From Elephas maximus indicus (Eukaryota; Chordata; Mammalia; Proboscidea; Elephantidae): a DNA stretch of 64,000 nt. The stretch spans positions 9,948,501 to 10,012,500 of the forward strand of contig NC_064819.1 of the NCBI RefSeq assembly GCF_024166365.1, in the 5' to 3' direction. The first letter of the stretch is position 1; every line of letters starts with the position of its first letter. The notes below the pieces were generated by a model that worked only from the letters and a program-made list of their open reading frames with translations, had not been told where the DNA came from and did not search any database. A program made the translations under genes and the position numbers. Below are positions 11,083 to 23,203 of this stretch, one piece after another.

Positions 11083-11215
11083 ACAAATGGTTGCCATTGA
11101 GTCAATTCTGACTCATACCGACCCCATAGGACAGATTAGAACTGCCCCCAGGGTTTCCAAGGAGGGGCTGGTGGATTCGAACTGCTGACCGTTTCTGTAT
11201 GTAGCTGTAGACCGA
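11083..11215 (-). mobile_element. AfroSINE, head missing
   Basis: A-rich tail complement (11065-11087), then 'ggttgccattgagtcaattc', 'cccagggtttccaaggaggg' and 'ggattcgaactgctgaccg'. The tRNA-like head is replaced by unrelated sequence after about 11200. Confidence 0.8.
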
Positions 11216-12184
11216 GGTGCTTTCCTGAACCTCCTTTCTTTAGCTGAAAGGTCACCTCCTTCCACATACCTCTGATTCTTATTTTCTTGGTGCAATTGCT
11301 GAAGACTTGGTTTTATTTTTTGTTTTCTCCTTTTCTCTCTCTCTCGTTTTGTTTCATTTCTAGGAAGCCTGTATACATTTCCTTCTAAATATTTTTAACT
11401 TATTCACATTCCCCAGAGAACTCTAATTTGGGAGCCCCTCTCCAACTTCCCAGAAGAAAATTATAACTGTTGGAAATGTAATTGTCAAGTACATACAAAA
11501 TCTGACATGTAAACTGTGAGACTTAAGTCATGGTTCTCTTGGTTCTGCAGTGGAGTAAAATAGCAAATTTAACAATTCAGGATAGGAAATTAAAAAAAAA
11601 AACAAAACCTGCCGTCATTGAAGTCCCCAACCCCCATCCCCACTCCTCTTCCCTTCCCTCAATTCCCCTCCCCCACACCCCGGTCATTCCGGGCCATGCC
11701 TGTGGCTCAGTCATGTTTAAAGTAAGCAGCGTTTAAGACAAGGACTGTTGCTAGTTGGGTCTTTGCAGACTGGCAAACCCGTGCAGGAGTCAAAGGCCCC
11801 CTCTTTATTTTGAGGAAACCTGGAGTCATGCAGCTGTATAGAATCAGACCTTTTGCTTTCCCGACATTAAAAAAGAATACCAGCCTACCTCAGGGGGCAG
11901 TGAGTTTATGTTAATGGAAGGGTGAAAATGGTTGCACAATGCAAAGAATGTAATCAATGTCACTGAATTTTATATGGAGAAACCATTGGAAGGGTGTATG
12001 TTTTGCTGTGTATATCCTCAACAATTTCAGATTCTCAACAATAGCAACAACAAAATAAACAAAATTTAATAATAATAAAAAAAGAACACCATCCTGCCAG
12101 CAAGGCGCCCCACCCTCCCTGAGAGTCCACTAAGTCCAGCACCCTTAAGACTACCAGAGCTGGAACAGAAGCCTCTAGAAGGGA

Positions 12185-12495
12185 AGGTGTTCTTTGCAGG
12201 ACACACCCGAATTACCCATGTAATAAATTAAAAATCACTGGAAATAGAGTTTTGTGCTCCATCTGATACCACTTGATGTCAGAAGCCAGTACTGACAAAG
12301 GATATCAGCAACCAAAGCATAGGAGCAAATATTAAGAGAAAAGCTTAACATGAAAAAAATTATATTCAGAAAGCACTGTGACTAAATGCTAATAACTAGC
12401 GCATCTGGGTGAAGTTTCACGGACTATTCTTTCAACTTCACTGTTGGTTTGAAATTTTTCGAAATAAAAATTTGAGAGTGATAGCTAAAAAAAAA
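12185..12495 (+). mobile_element. Ancient L1 (L1M) 3' end
   Basis: 'aattacccatgtaataaatt' and the terminal 'tttgaaatttttcgaaataa' ahead of an A tail (12487-12498) match the 3' UTR style of old L1M elements. Confidence 0.5.
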
Positions 12496-12635
12496 AAATT
12501 GTATTCCACAGTTACTCTCTTTTTTCCTTCAATTTAGAAAGAAGACCATCATTGTTCAATGTTACAGGCAGAACACTCTAGCTGAGCTGCTCCATAGATA
12601 CAATTTGAGAATCATAGAGCCCTAGACCTACACAC

Positions 12636-12801
12636 TTGTCGTGTGCCCTAGAGTTGATTGCGACCCATAGGCTTTCCAAGGCTGCTTCTTTACGGAAGCA
12701 GACTGCCACAACTTTCTCTCACGGAGTGGCTGGTGGGTTCAAACCACCAATCTTTCAGTAAGTGGCCAAGCACTTAACCACTATATCACCAACGCCCTTA
12801 G
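12636..12801 (-). mobile_element. AfroSINE
   Basis: 'gcgacccataggctttccaa', 'ggctggtgggttcaaaccac' and 'gccaagcacttaaccactat' give a diverged antisense copy. Confidence 0.8.
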
Positions 12802-12904
12802 CACATTGCAAATATAAGTGAGCACCTAGTTTCCCCAGAAGAAAGCACAACTTTCTGCTGACTTCTGTATCCATTTTATGAGTTTGTTAAAAATAACATT
12901 GGCC

Positions 12905-13025
12905 TGACCTGTCTTTAAGATCTGGGTTCTTGGACTAATTTGGCCTCTAACTTGCTGTGCAACCACGAACAGGTACTGTAGCCTCCCTGGGCCTCAAATT
13001 TCTCATCCTTAAATTGGACTAGAAA
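12905..13025 (+). mobile_element. MIR SINE
   Basis: It has 'taacttgctgtgcaacca', 'ctccctgggcctcaaatttc' and 'catccttaaattggactaga' in MIR order. Confidence 0.7.
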
Positions 13026-13225
13026 CACTATGAAGACAGTGATATCACTAGGGTTGGTGGTACCCAGTGAGGTAACTCATGGCATCAGCCCGCCTCCTCC
13101 GTGGACCTCCTCCCGTACCAGACCATACAGAATCCTTAATAATGCTTTTTGTACTAATATTAGTCATAAATCATAATTCCCAGATATCACTGAATGTAAT
13201 GACAGCATGAGTGACACAAACAACT

Positions 13226-13268
13226 ACCTGTTAAAACCTGTTGCCATCGAGTCAATTTTGAGTCATGA
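13226..13268 (-). mobile_element. AfroSINE tail fragment
   Basis: Only 'aacctgttgccatcgagtca' and 'attttgagtcatga' remain. No body follows. Confidence 0.55.
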
Positions 13269-13269
13269 A

Positions 13270-14510
13270 CAGCTAGCAAAGTTACAATTATGCCTTTAAA
13301 TCACAGTATCATAGAAAAATCATACAGCTTAAATGTATTTACATTTACATACTTTCATGTCATTAAAGTGAAAATTCAGTAAGAAAACAATAGATTTGGA
13401 GTAAAAATGTTTAAGAATTACATCAAAATTGTGTTTGTTTTAACGTTAAGCTTTACCATCACATGAAATACATTAATGAATTAGGCTTGCATAATCAATA
13501 ATGGCCCAAATAATGTAGAAGTTGTAGACAAATGCAAATGGAAATATATTCATAAGTGAAATAATACCATAAACTAAACAGGAACAAACATACAAGCATT
13601 TCTGCACTTAGTAAACGTCTCCACTAAGTCAGCACTTTTCTCTCCTGGCCTTCAAAGCTGCCAACCTGTGAATGACTTCATGAAAATCAATGCCTTTGCC
13701 AACTCATTCTTTAAAGTGTCGCTATTTTTGTAAACCATAATTCAAACTTAAACCCTGAAAATTTCATTGAAGTCAGATATACATTTGCAAGATGTTTTTA
13801 AAGAAAATTTTAAGGAGACTAAAATTTTTAAAAAACTGAATATTTAACTTATATTTCTAAACATGTATCAAGAAACAGCGTTTCTCCCACCTCATGTTTT
13901 AAACTGTTTTTTTTCTAGTTATCAAAGAGTTACATAATCAATAGTTGTTATACATGTGTTTGTTATCAACTTTAATCATAGAATAATAGGTGGTAGAGTT
14001 ATAAATTGCTTAAATGTAATATTTCTTAGATGAAGACTAACAACGAAACTGTTTTATAAAATCTACACTGAATTACATACAACGTTATTAGTAACTGAAT
14101 GGAAACCTTTTTTGATTTTTCTCCTTGTTTTCCTGTAATTGCCACTGTATTCTCAAAAAAGTTATAGATATAAGTTCCCAAATACTAATTACCACAATAT
14201 TGTAGATAAAACACCAGAAAATTGGACAAAATCAGAGACTATAAAAACAGTGGCAGCAACAGAAACAAAGCTTGCTTGTAGTGTGTGCAGACAAAACCAC
14301 GTGCTTCAAAGCGTCATTGTAATTGAGTAATGAAAACAGCTCTGACCAGATTGTATTAGAAGGTTCAAAAGCAAATGAGCGTAGGGTTTTAGCCTTGTAG
14401 GTAGATTGATACATATAAGCTGGGCTTAAGAAAAAAATTTGTTATAATTAACTACAGGGATATTCCAATAAAAAAATAATAAATTTCTGCTGAAACACTG
14501 CACAAAAATT
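13270..14510. other. AT-rich CD80 intron, no recognised feature
   Basis: About 1.2 kb of AT-rich sequence with no repeat I recognise. It lies just downstream (in CD80 sense) of the CD80 signal-peptide exon. Confidence 0.45.
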
Positions 14511-14710
14511 TAATAGGTGGTCATTGTGGTGTCACCCCCTCTGACAGTGTCATCAGGTGTGGTTTGCATCTCCCACCCCTCTAGTGACACCTCTGCCTCA
14601 AGATCCCTTTCAGCTCATAGGGTGACAGAAGCAGGCGGCACACGGAACTCCAGCTCCTTTCTCTTAGCCCCTTCACAGTGGACTCAGGTAAATTCCTGAA
14701 AGTTGCTTAC

Positions 14711-14821
14711 CTAAACAGAAGTGAAAAAGGCCAGTCAACACTAAGAGCCAAAAGAGCTTGAACTGTGGCCACTGGGCTGGTGGTGTTCCTCGCATCAGTG
14801 TGTGACCCATGGCTTCAGTTG
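14711..14821 (-). CDS. CD80: CD80, first coding exon (signal peptide)
   Basis: Read on the minus strand, this exon starts after a pyrimidine-rich tract and acceptor (TTTCTCTCCTAAG, AG at 14823-14822). It has 11 nt of 5' UTR and an ATG at 14810-14808 in the good context GAAGCCATGG. It ends with CTGTTTAG before a GTAAGC donor (GT at 14710-14709). The 100 coding bases give 33 residues plus one base, the same exon size and phase I recall for human CD80. The peptide begins MGHTLMRGTPPAQWP and ends with a hydrophobic signal core, LFWLLVLTGLFHFC. CD80 is a type I membrane glycoprotein on antigen-presenting cells that binds CD28 and CTLA-4. Human starts MGHTRRQGT and shares LLVL-GL-HFC. The IgV, IgC, transmembrane and tail exons are not seen in 1-14710 on the minus strand. 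The 5' non-coding exon was not located. The identification rests on one exon, but codons, splice sites and synteny with ADPRH agree. Confidence 0.9.
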
Positions 14822-15984
14822 CTTAGGAGAGAAAGGAAAGCAAATCAATTAGAGTCGAATAAGACCTGGGCACCTTCTACGCCTCCCACCCCAGGGAGGG
14901 GCAGAAGAAAACTCAATTTTCTCCTATCAAAGGTTCTCCAGTGATGTTTGAAAAATACACAGATTAGTGGTTGGATGGTGTATCTGAGTCTCCAAACTCC
15001 TCCATATAAAAGGTTGTGGATTTTTTTTTAATACCCGAGACAGAAAGAGGAAAAAAAAAAAGTATATATGTATACATGTATAAAAGCCCCCAGGAAGGAA
15101 AGTCTGCCAACCAAAGGTTGTATATCTCCCTAGTTGCCTTCCTGAAATGAGTAGGTGACCTTAACCTGAGAGACCATGAAACCAGAATATGACAATGAGG
15201 GAAAAGCAAAGATGGGCTAAACTCTTTGGGAGGTAGCCCTGCCTTGTGGCATTGGGAGAACCAGCGACAACTCTTCCATGGAATGTCTTTCGTTCGAGTT
15301 CAGATCCTCTTTAGAACAAACAGAGAAGCACAGAGCAACCGGGGTGGACATATTCAGTACAAGATAGGGCTTAAGTGACAAAACAACTTCTTTTTTAACA
15401 TATTAACATAGGAAGTCAAGTGTCTCAATTCTTAAATGGCACTTAGCATCTTAAACATAGACAATCTCAATCAACAGAAAAAGCGTATCGGTAAAAGGAG
15501 AAGAAAAGGACACACTCTGCGAAATTACTTATTTATATTATGTTCTATAATGTGAGGTAGCTGATTTTTTTTTCCAGAAAATATATGAAAATTTAGAAAG
15601 AAAACGATTCCTCCAAAATGGTTCTGTCTGGCTGCTACTACAGATTTAGTCCCATGGTGCTGCCCAGAAAGTGTTCTCAGCGTTTCTTTGGGAACCCCCT
15701 TCCCCGAGAGCTACTTGTCCAGCCACACCAAATTACTTTATTAGTCAGACGCTCTTATAACTAAGATTAACTTGACCACACTTTTTCACCAGAACTTTAG
15801 TGGCTTAAAAAAACTCAAATTCAAAGTACAAAATGAATATCTGTCAGCATCTAGGAAATTTGAAAGGATGAGTCACAACTCTAATAGTGATTCTTCAAAT
15901 GTTTTGGGAAGCTGTAACCTCCCTAGAAATAAGAGACCCTGGGAAGACTCCTTTCAGGGCAAGTATTTGTCTGGGGGTAGGGGA
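14822..15984 (-). other. CD80 upstream region / first intron, no repeat recognised
   Basis: About 1.2 kb upstream of the CD80 coding exon with no interspersed repeat I recognise. The 5' UTR exon and promoter of CD80 should lie here or further right, up to about 18 kb. I could not fix them from sequence alone. A long A run at about 15050-15061 is the only simple repeat. Confidence 0.4.
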
Positions 15985-16262
15985 AGGGGGGCAGTGGCTG
16001 GCTCAGTGGTAGAATTCTCACCCTCCATGCAGGAGACCTGAGTTTGATTCCTGGCCAACACATCTCATGCACGGCCACCACCCATCTGTCAGTGGAGGCT
16101 TCCATGTTGCTATGATGCTGGGAACAGGTTTCAGTGGACCTTCCAGACTAAGATGAACTAGGGAGAAGGCCTGGTGATCTACTTTTGAAAAATCAGCCAA
16201 TTAACACTCTATGAATCACAATGGTCCGATTTGTTGTGCGTGAGGTGGCAGCTAACAACAAC
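15985..16262 (+). mobile_element. Old afrotherian SINE with tRNA-Gly-like head
   Basis: The head is recognisably tRNA-Gly-derived: A-box-like 'tggctcagtggtagaattct', anticodon-arm region 'ccctccatgcaggag', B-box 'gagtttgattcctggcc'. An unrelated body follows ('ccatgttgctatgatgctgg', 'cagtggaccttccagactaa', 'ggcctggtgatctactttt'). It ends in 'gtggcagctaacaacaacat', the same kind of ending as RTE LINEs and AfroSINEs. The partial copy at 1906-2050 has the same body. Confidence 0.8.
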
Positions 16263-18004
16263 ATGCCTCTCAGAGGTAGTAGTGAAGATATGCTACTTTA
16301 AAAAGCAGTCAGCTTATTGGTAACAAGTTATGCCAAGTTGTCTGATATTAAAATAATAGTAGATGTACTTACGGTACTTGCTGAAGAAAAATTTCTTTTT
16401 TTCTTTTGTGGTAAAAACCAAAGGGTGAGGCCTCTCTTCTGAGATGTTCCTTTCTTGCTGTCTCCAAAATAATGCAAACCACTCAGATTTTCAGGGACTA
16501 ATATGTCATGGAGGTGTCATTTCCCCTTCCAACTTCCTTTTTATTTGATAGAGGATCTGAGTCTTCTTCACCCAGAAAATACATAAGTCAAAGCAGGGTG
16601 GCCTTGGTGTTTTAAGTGTGTGGCTTGAGGAAGCTCCCTCTGCCTACCCATTTCTGTCAGTCACCTCCTTAGAGGGTGTGGTCTGTGGAAACCACACCTG
16701 CATTCCTCCCTCATCACCATGCATGAACAAGCAAACATCACAGGCAGTCCGCATTGGGCAGCAGAGAGGGAGGGCAGAACGGTGCCTCAGAAGTGGGAGG
16801 TGCAGCTTCATTGGCTATGCCTGGGGTTAGTATGTAAGCTTTACATTTCCAGCCGGCTTTTTCGGTGTTGGTTTCCTTTTGTTTTAGCACCAGAGTTACT
16901 CTCCTTCGTCATGTTCCTCCACTACCGGAGTAGACCATAGATCCCACAGGGAGTGGGCACTTTTTGGAGACTGCTCAGCTCACAAGGACACCCTTACCTG
17001 CACTCTCCACTTCTCCACCCCTACCACCTTCACAGGGTGGGCTCCTGGCAGCAATGCTGGGCATGTGTCCCAGTCACCCTAACCACAGAAGAGTGGACCC
17101 CAGGTGAGCACAATGATAGCGCCAAGGGGTGGGGTTGGGAAAATTGTATTCCCCTCACTCCATAATCTCCATCACATACCTCCAAGCCACTACAGTCAAA
17201 CACAGGTCTAAAATAAATCCTCTCGTCCTCTATCCCCCACATTCCCGACCAGCCCACCATCCCTGTGCCCCTCCTGTATAGAACAATTCTGAGTACCCCA
17301 TGGGTGAGCACTGACACAAGCTGGACCAGTCGACCAGTTTTGCACAGGTGTGCAAAACAGGTGTGGCCCCAGGGTTGCTCTGTTGCCTTGGCATGAGATC
17401 CACTTGGAAGCACTGAAGGATGTGCGACCTGGACATGTGGGGAAGTTAATGCCCATGGGGCTACCCTTGGCTAACTTGTCCGGAAGTTGATGCAAGAATC
17501 TTTTTTCTCCCAGGGAGAGAGTTCTGAGACACATTTCACAATTTTCTCCCCCTAATGAAAAAAAAAAAAAGGTCCAGTGGGATCAAGTACCAGTTCTCTT
17601 TAGCAGTGGCCAACTTGTTTAGATGTCCTTGTATTGGTCTTCCCCCCTTCCCTGTTTCACAACCCCTGCCCTGCACCCTTGGATTCACATTCTCAAATAA
17701 CCTATTTCACTCACGATTTTGTCTCTGTCTCTGCTTTACAGGGAATCCTGGCCTAATACCAGGGATAATCAATGTAGTAGGCATACAATAGTTTTCATTT
17801 TGAAATAAATTTGTAGAAGTAGAAAGGTGAGTCAATTAAGAGGGAAAAAAATAATCGACTTGGTGTATGAGTGTGGCAAACACTGTGTCTATGGCATAGA
17901 AAAGTCTGCAATATTGGTTTATGGCTATTAGAAAGTAGACTTTCCCAGCAAAGATCTACTTTAAACTGCTCTGCAACCAAGACACTGAGATCTCTTTAAG
18001 TAAG
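16263..18004. other. Intergenic sequence upstream of CD80, few recognised repeats
   Basis: About 1.7 kb with little repeat content. Overlapping open frames on the minus strand (17030-17534) are short, differ between frames and have no recognisable domain. The stretch at 16678-16700 contains a small inverted match (gtgtggt / accacac) around a RUNX-like AAACCACA. This low-repeat stretch is a candidate for CD80 regulatory DNA. Confidence 0.35.
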
Positions 18005-19325
18005 AAGCTGAGGAGGCCAAGAGAGCAGAATAGTCACACACTACCTGTGGTCTCTCTTACAACAAAGACCCGAAAAAAAAAAAAAAAAAACCAAGTGAAT
18101 CAATTATACATGACAATCTAGGAGCCCTGAACATCAAAGACAAAGTCGAGGAGTCAGACTGAGTGGGAGGGGAGGGAGAAACCGTTCAGAAGTAGCGAAG
18201 ATTTCCCAGACCTGACCTGGTCGGCACCCTGCAGGCTGGATCAGCTGGCCCATGTGGGCTGAGACAAGAAGTAGTGCTTGGGACACATTTTCCACATCAG
18301 GAGAAACCAAGCGGTGAAGAGTCTGCGCAAGCCTCCAGAGCCAGGGGGAAGCAGCACTGGATTTGTGAAAGTTAAGTGCAAGTGTCTAACCCACCATGCA
18401 GGATCAAAATAACACTTCCCCCTCTGGAAAGTGCCTCTTTTCCCCTCACCTGCCCCTCCCTGCTCTGCTCTGGTTCCAGTACAGCTTCAGTGATTCCTGT
18501 ATCCCCTAGGTCAGAAGTGGTACTCTTTGCATGCCCAAGGTAGTCTCCTGGCTTTGGAGAGGGAACAAATGAACAAACAGGAAAAAAGAATCTTCCAGAT
18601 CCCCTAAGCTGGGACTTCAGGGCAGGCACTGCCTCTTTGCCTAGGCACAGACCTAAGGGGTCCATGGGCTTTGAATGCCTTTAACTCCTGCCTAGACCTG
18701 TGTGGGCCCATTTCAACAGTGTAGGCCCTCATTAAAGTAGTAGAACAGGGTATATACTTGAAGCCTATTTTCAACTGCAACAGCTAAGAGGCAGTGGCAG
18801 ATTCGTGACATTTGACACTGCCCTGCCCATTAAACAGAGTTCTCACCTACCCATATCAGGAGCCTGAGGACTGGTGGCTCCACCCACTCCACCTCACCAC
18901 CCAAGACAGGGTTCTGAGAATAAGCGGTGCCTCCCAGTCCTTACAGCCAACAGCATTGAGTGCCTAAAGTCCAGCTGCAAAACCCACTCAGCTATGTGCT
19001 CTAGGGAACACAGACATGCCTTCCAATGGGGCACTCAGGGGCAGATATCAGCCCCCTACCTTGCTTAACACATAAACCCCTACTGCAGCCAGATACCTGT
19101 GCCTGCTCCAATCACCCCTACATAACCCTGCCCATCTAGGACTGTAGGTAAGAGCCTGCACCACACACTCAGTGACTGATAACCTGGACACCTGAGCTGA
19201 ATCCACACAAGGAAAGTAAACAGACTTCTGGGCTCACATACCTTGTAGCAGCTATAACCACCTGGCGCAGGATGTGAGAGCTTCAAAGACACCAGTAATC
19301 AAAGTAGCTCACATGACCAACCTAT

Positions 19326-20414
19326 TTGGGCATATCAAAACAAAAGAATAAGCTAGGACACAGCAAACATAAAGTAAATAAATATAATAACTTATTGATG
19401 GCTCAGAGACAACAATCAATATCAAATAGCATAAAGAGGCAGACCATGATGGCTCTGGCAAGTGACCAAAACAAAGAACCAGGAAACTTCCTGGAGGAAG
19501 AGAAGATCTTAGAATAACTGGAGGTAGAATTCAAAAGATTAAAATACAGAGCTCTTCAAGAGATCAGCAAGGAGATCAGGCAAAACACACACCAAGCCAG
19601 GGAGCACATAGACAAATCAATAGAGGAATTTAGGGAGGCTATACTAGAGCAAAATGACAAATTTAACAGGCTGCTATAATCCATAGACAAACAGAAAATA
19701 GAAATCCAAAAGATTAACAACAAAATTTCAAAATTAGATGACTCAATAGAAAGTCATAGGAGCAGAACTGAGGCAATAAAAGTCAGAATTAGTGAGATTG
19801 AAGATAAAGCACTTGACACCAATTTATTTGTAGACAAATCAGATAAAAGAATTTTAAAAAATGAAGAAACTCTAAGAATTACATGAGACTCTATCAAAAG
19901 GAATAACCTACAAGTGATTGGAGTATCAGGACAGTGGGTGGATAATAAAAAATACAGAGAGAATTGTTGAAGATTTGTTGGCAGAAAACTTCCCTGGTAT
20001 CATGAAAGACAAAAAGCTATCTATCTGAGAAGCTCATTGAGCCCCACACAGGATAGATCCCAAAAGAAAGTCACCAAGACATATTATGATTAAACTTGCC
20101 AAAACCAGATAAAGAGAGAATTTTAAGAGTGGCTAGGGAAAAAACAAAAAATCACTGACAAAGGAGAGTGGGTAAGACTACACTGGGACTACTCGGTAGA
20201 AACCATGCAGGCAAGAAGGCAATGGGATGACATATATAAAGCCCTGAAGGAAAAAAATTGCCAGCCAAGAATTATATATCCAGCCAAACTGTCACTCAAA
20301 TATGAAGGTGAAATTAGAGCATTTCCAGATAAACAGAAATTAAAGGAATTTGTGAAAACCAAACCAAAACTACAAGAAATACCAAACGGAGCCCTCCAGT
20401 TAGAGAATCAATAA
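19326..20414 (+). pseudogene. L1 ORF1 remnant
   Basis: The first open piece (19326-19517, starting MGISKQKNKLGHSKHK) and the last (20205-20414, with NCQPRIIYPAKLSLKYEGEI) are in the same frame, 362 codons end to end, close to the usual L1 ORF1p length. Stops in between (the first TAA at about 19515) kill it. The last piece is the ORF1p C-terminal domain, and the middle is the expected coiled-coil / RNA-binding region. Confidence 0.8.
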
Positions 20415-22587
20415 TATTAGATAACAACCTAAGAGTAGAACCCAGGACAGAACAACCAGATGTCAACTGAGATAGGGAAGTTGCAAAAATAAGTCAAAGC
20501 TAAAACTCTGAAAATAGGGAAACAGAGAGGTCAATATGTAAAAGATGACATTAAAAAAAAAGAGGGACTAAATAGTGTAGTCATAGAACTTCCACATGGA
20601 GAGGAAGTTAAGACAATATCAAGAAATAAAAGATTGGTTTAAACTTGAAAAACAGAGGTGAATTCTAAGGTAACCACAAAGGAAACTAGCAAACTTATAC
20701 ATCAAAATAAAAAAGAAGAAAAACGTAAAGACTCAGCAAATACAAAATCAACAATGAAAAAGATTAAAAGAAAATACATAAAAACGACTCAGCACAGAAA
20801 ATTAAATACAACAAAGAACCTGCCAACACAACAACAACAACAAAATACATCAAAATGACAGCACTAAACTCATACCTATCAATAACTATGCTGAATGTAA
20901 ATGGACTAAATGCACCAATAAAGTGACAGAAAGTGGCAGAATGGGTAAAAAAACAAAAAACATGATCTGGCTATATGCTGCCTACAAGAGACAAACCTTA
21001 GATTAAACTCAAAAATACAAACAAACTAAAACTCAAAGGATGGAAAAAAAATATATCAAGCAAACAACAATCAAAAAAGAGCAGGAGTGGTAATATTAAT
21101 CTCCGACAAAATAGATTTTAAAGCAAAATTCACCACAAAGGATAAGGAAGGATACTATATAATGATTAAAGGGTCATTGCACCAGGACAATATAACCATA
21201 AGAAATATTTATGCACCCAACAACAGGGCCCCAAAATACATTAAAAAACTCTAACAACATTGAAAAAAGAAATACACAGTTCCACAATAGCAGTAGGAGA
21301 CTTCAACACACCACTTTCGGTGAAGGGCAGAACAACTAGAAAGAAGCTCAATAAAGACACGGACGATCTGAATGCCACAATTAACCAACTTGATCTCATA
21401 GACATATGAAGAACACTCGACCCAACAGCAGCCAAGTATACTTTCTTTTCCAATGCACATGGAATATTCTTCAGAAGAGACCACATATTAGGCCACAAAG
21501 CAAGCCTTAACAGAATCTAAAACATCGAAATATTACAAGGCACTTTTTCTGACCATAAAAGTAGAAATCAATAACATAAACAGTAAGGAAAAAAATCAAA
21601 TACATGGAAACTGAACAACACCTTGCTCAAAAACTACTGGGTTACAGAAGAAATCAAGGACAGAATAAAGAAATTCATAGAATCAGAGAAGAATGAAAAC
21701 ACATCCTATCAGAATCTTTGGGACACAGCAAAAGCAGTTCTCACAGGTGAATTTATAGCAATAAAAGCACACATCTAAAAAGAAGAAAGGGCCAAAATCA
21801 AAATATTAACTCTACAACTCACACAAATAGAAAGAGAGCATCAAAAGGAGTCCCTGGGCACCAGAAGAAAGCAAATAATAAAAAATTACAGCAGAAATAA
21901 ATGAAATAGAGAATAGAAAAACAATTGAAAGAGTTGACAAGACCAAAAGCTGTTTTTTTGAAAAGATAAACAAAATCGATAAACCATTGGCCAAACAGAC
22001 AAAAGAAAAACAGGAGAGGAAGTAAATAAACCGAGTAAGAAATGAGACAGGCGATATCACCATAGATCCAACTGAATTAAAAGAATCATAACTGAATACT
22101 ATGAAAAATTGTACTCCAACAGATTTGAAAACCTAGAGGGGATGGAAAAATTTCTAGAAACACACTACTTACCTAAACTAACACAAACAGAGGTAGAACA
22201 ACTAAATAAACCCACAACAAAAGAAGAGATTGAAGAGGTAATAAAAAAACAAAAACTCCCAACAAAAAAAAAGAAGTCCTGGCCCGAATGGCTTCACCAG
22301 AGAATTCTACCAAACTTTCAGAGAATAGTTAACACCAGTACTACTAAATGTATTTCAGAGCATAGAAAAGGGTAGAATGCTTTAGAACTCATTCTATGAA
22401 GCCAGCACAACCCTGATACCAAAACCACGTAAAGGTACCGCAAAGAAAGAAAATTACTGACCAATATCTCTTAAGAACATGGACATGAAAATCCTCAACA
22501 AAATTCTAGCCAATAGAATTCAACAACATATCAAAAAAATAATTCACCAAGACCCAAGTGGGATTCATGCCAGGTATGCAGGGATGG

Positions 22588-22747
22588 GAAACCCTGGTGG
22601 CGTAGTGATTAAGTGCTACAGCTGCTAACCAAAGGGTCAGCAGTTCAAATCCACCAGGTGTGCCTTGGAAACTCTATGGGGCAGTTCTACTCTGTCCTAT
22701 AGGGTCGCTATGAGTCGGAATCGACGGCACTGGGTTTGGTTTTTTGG
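22588..22747 (+). mobile_element. AfroSINE nested in L1 ORF2
   Basis: Full-length copy of 160 bp: head 'ccctggtggcgtagtgatta', B-box-like 'cagcagttcaaatccacc', body 'ctatggggcagttctactct', end 'cggcactgggtttggtttt'. A perfect 15-bp duplication, ggtatgcagggatgg, flanks it (22573-22587 and 22748-22762). Confidence 0.97.
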
Positions 22748-23203
22748 GGTATGCAGGGATGGTTCCACATTAGAATTAACAATCAAAATAATCCATCATA
22801 TAAATAAAACAAAAGACAAGAACCGCATAATCTTATCAATTGATGCAGAAAGGCTTTTGACAAAGCCTAACACCCATTCACGACAAAAACTCTCAGCAAA
22901 ATGGGAATAGAAGGGAAATTCCTTGACATAATAAAGGACACTTATACAAAGCCAACAGCCAACATCATCCTAAATGGAGAGAGTCTGAAAGCATTCCCCT
23001 TGAGATCGGGAACCAGACAAGGATGCCCTTTATCACCACTCTTAATTCAACATTGCCAGAGCAATTAGGCAAGTAAAAGAAATAAAGGGCATCCGAACTG
23101 GTAAGGAAGAAGTAAAATTGTCCCTATTTGCAGAAAACCACAAAGAATCCACAAGAAAACTACTGTCACTAATAGAAGATTTCAGCAAAATATCAAGATA
23201 CAA

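Noticed and set aside
13045..14620. Two short segments (13045-13140 and 14510-14620) sharing 'tcactag'-type ends and CACC-rich parts in opposite orientation, suggesting arms of an old DNA transposon.
   Set aside because: The match is too short and diverged to align by eye, and no duplication or family could be assigned.
1..14710. CD80 IgV/IgC exons on the minus strand.
   Set aside because: No minus-strand frame shows the Ig motifs expected (WQK near the start, DEGTYEC near the end), so they are taken to be outside the window.
15985..16060. tRNA-Gly-like sequence considered as a tRNA gene.
   Set aside because: It is diverged, lacks a proper acceptor stem and continues straight into a SINE body, so it is a SINE head.
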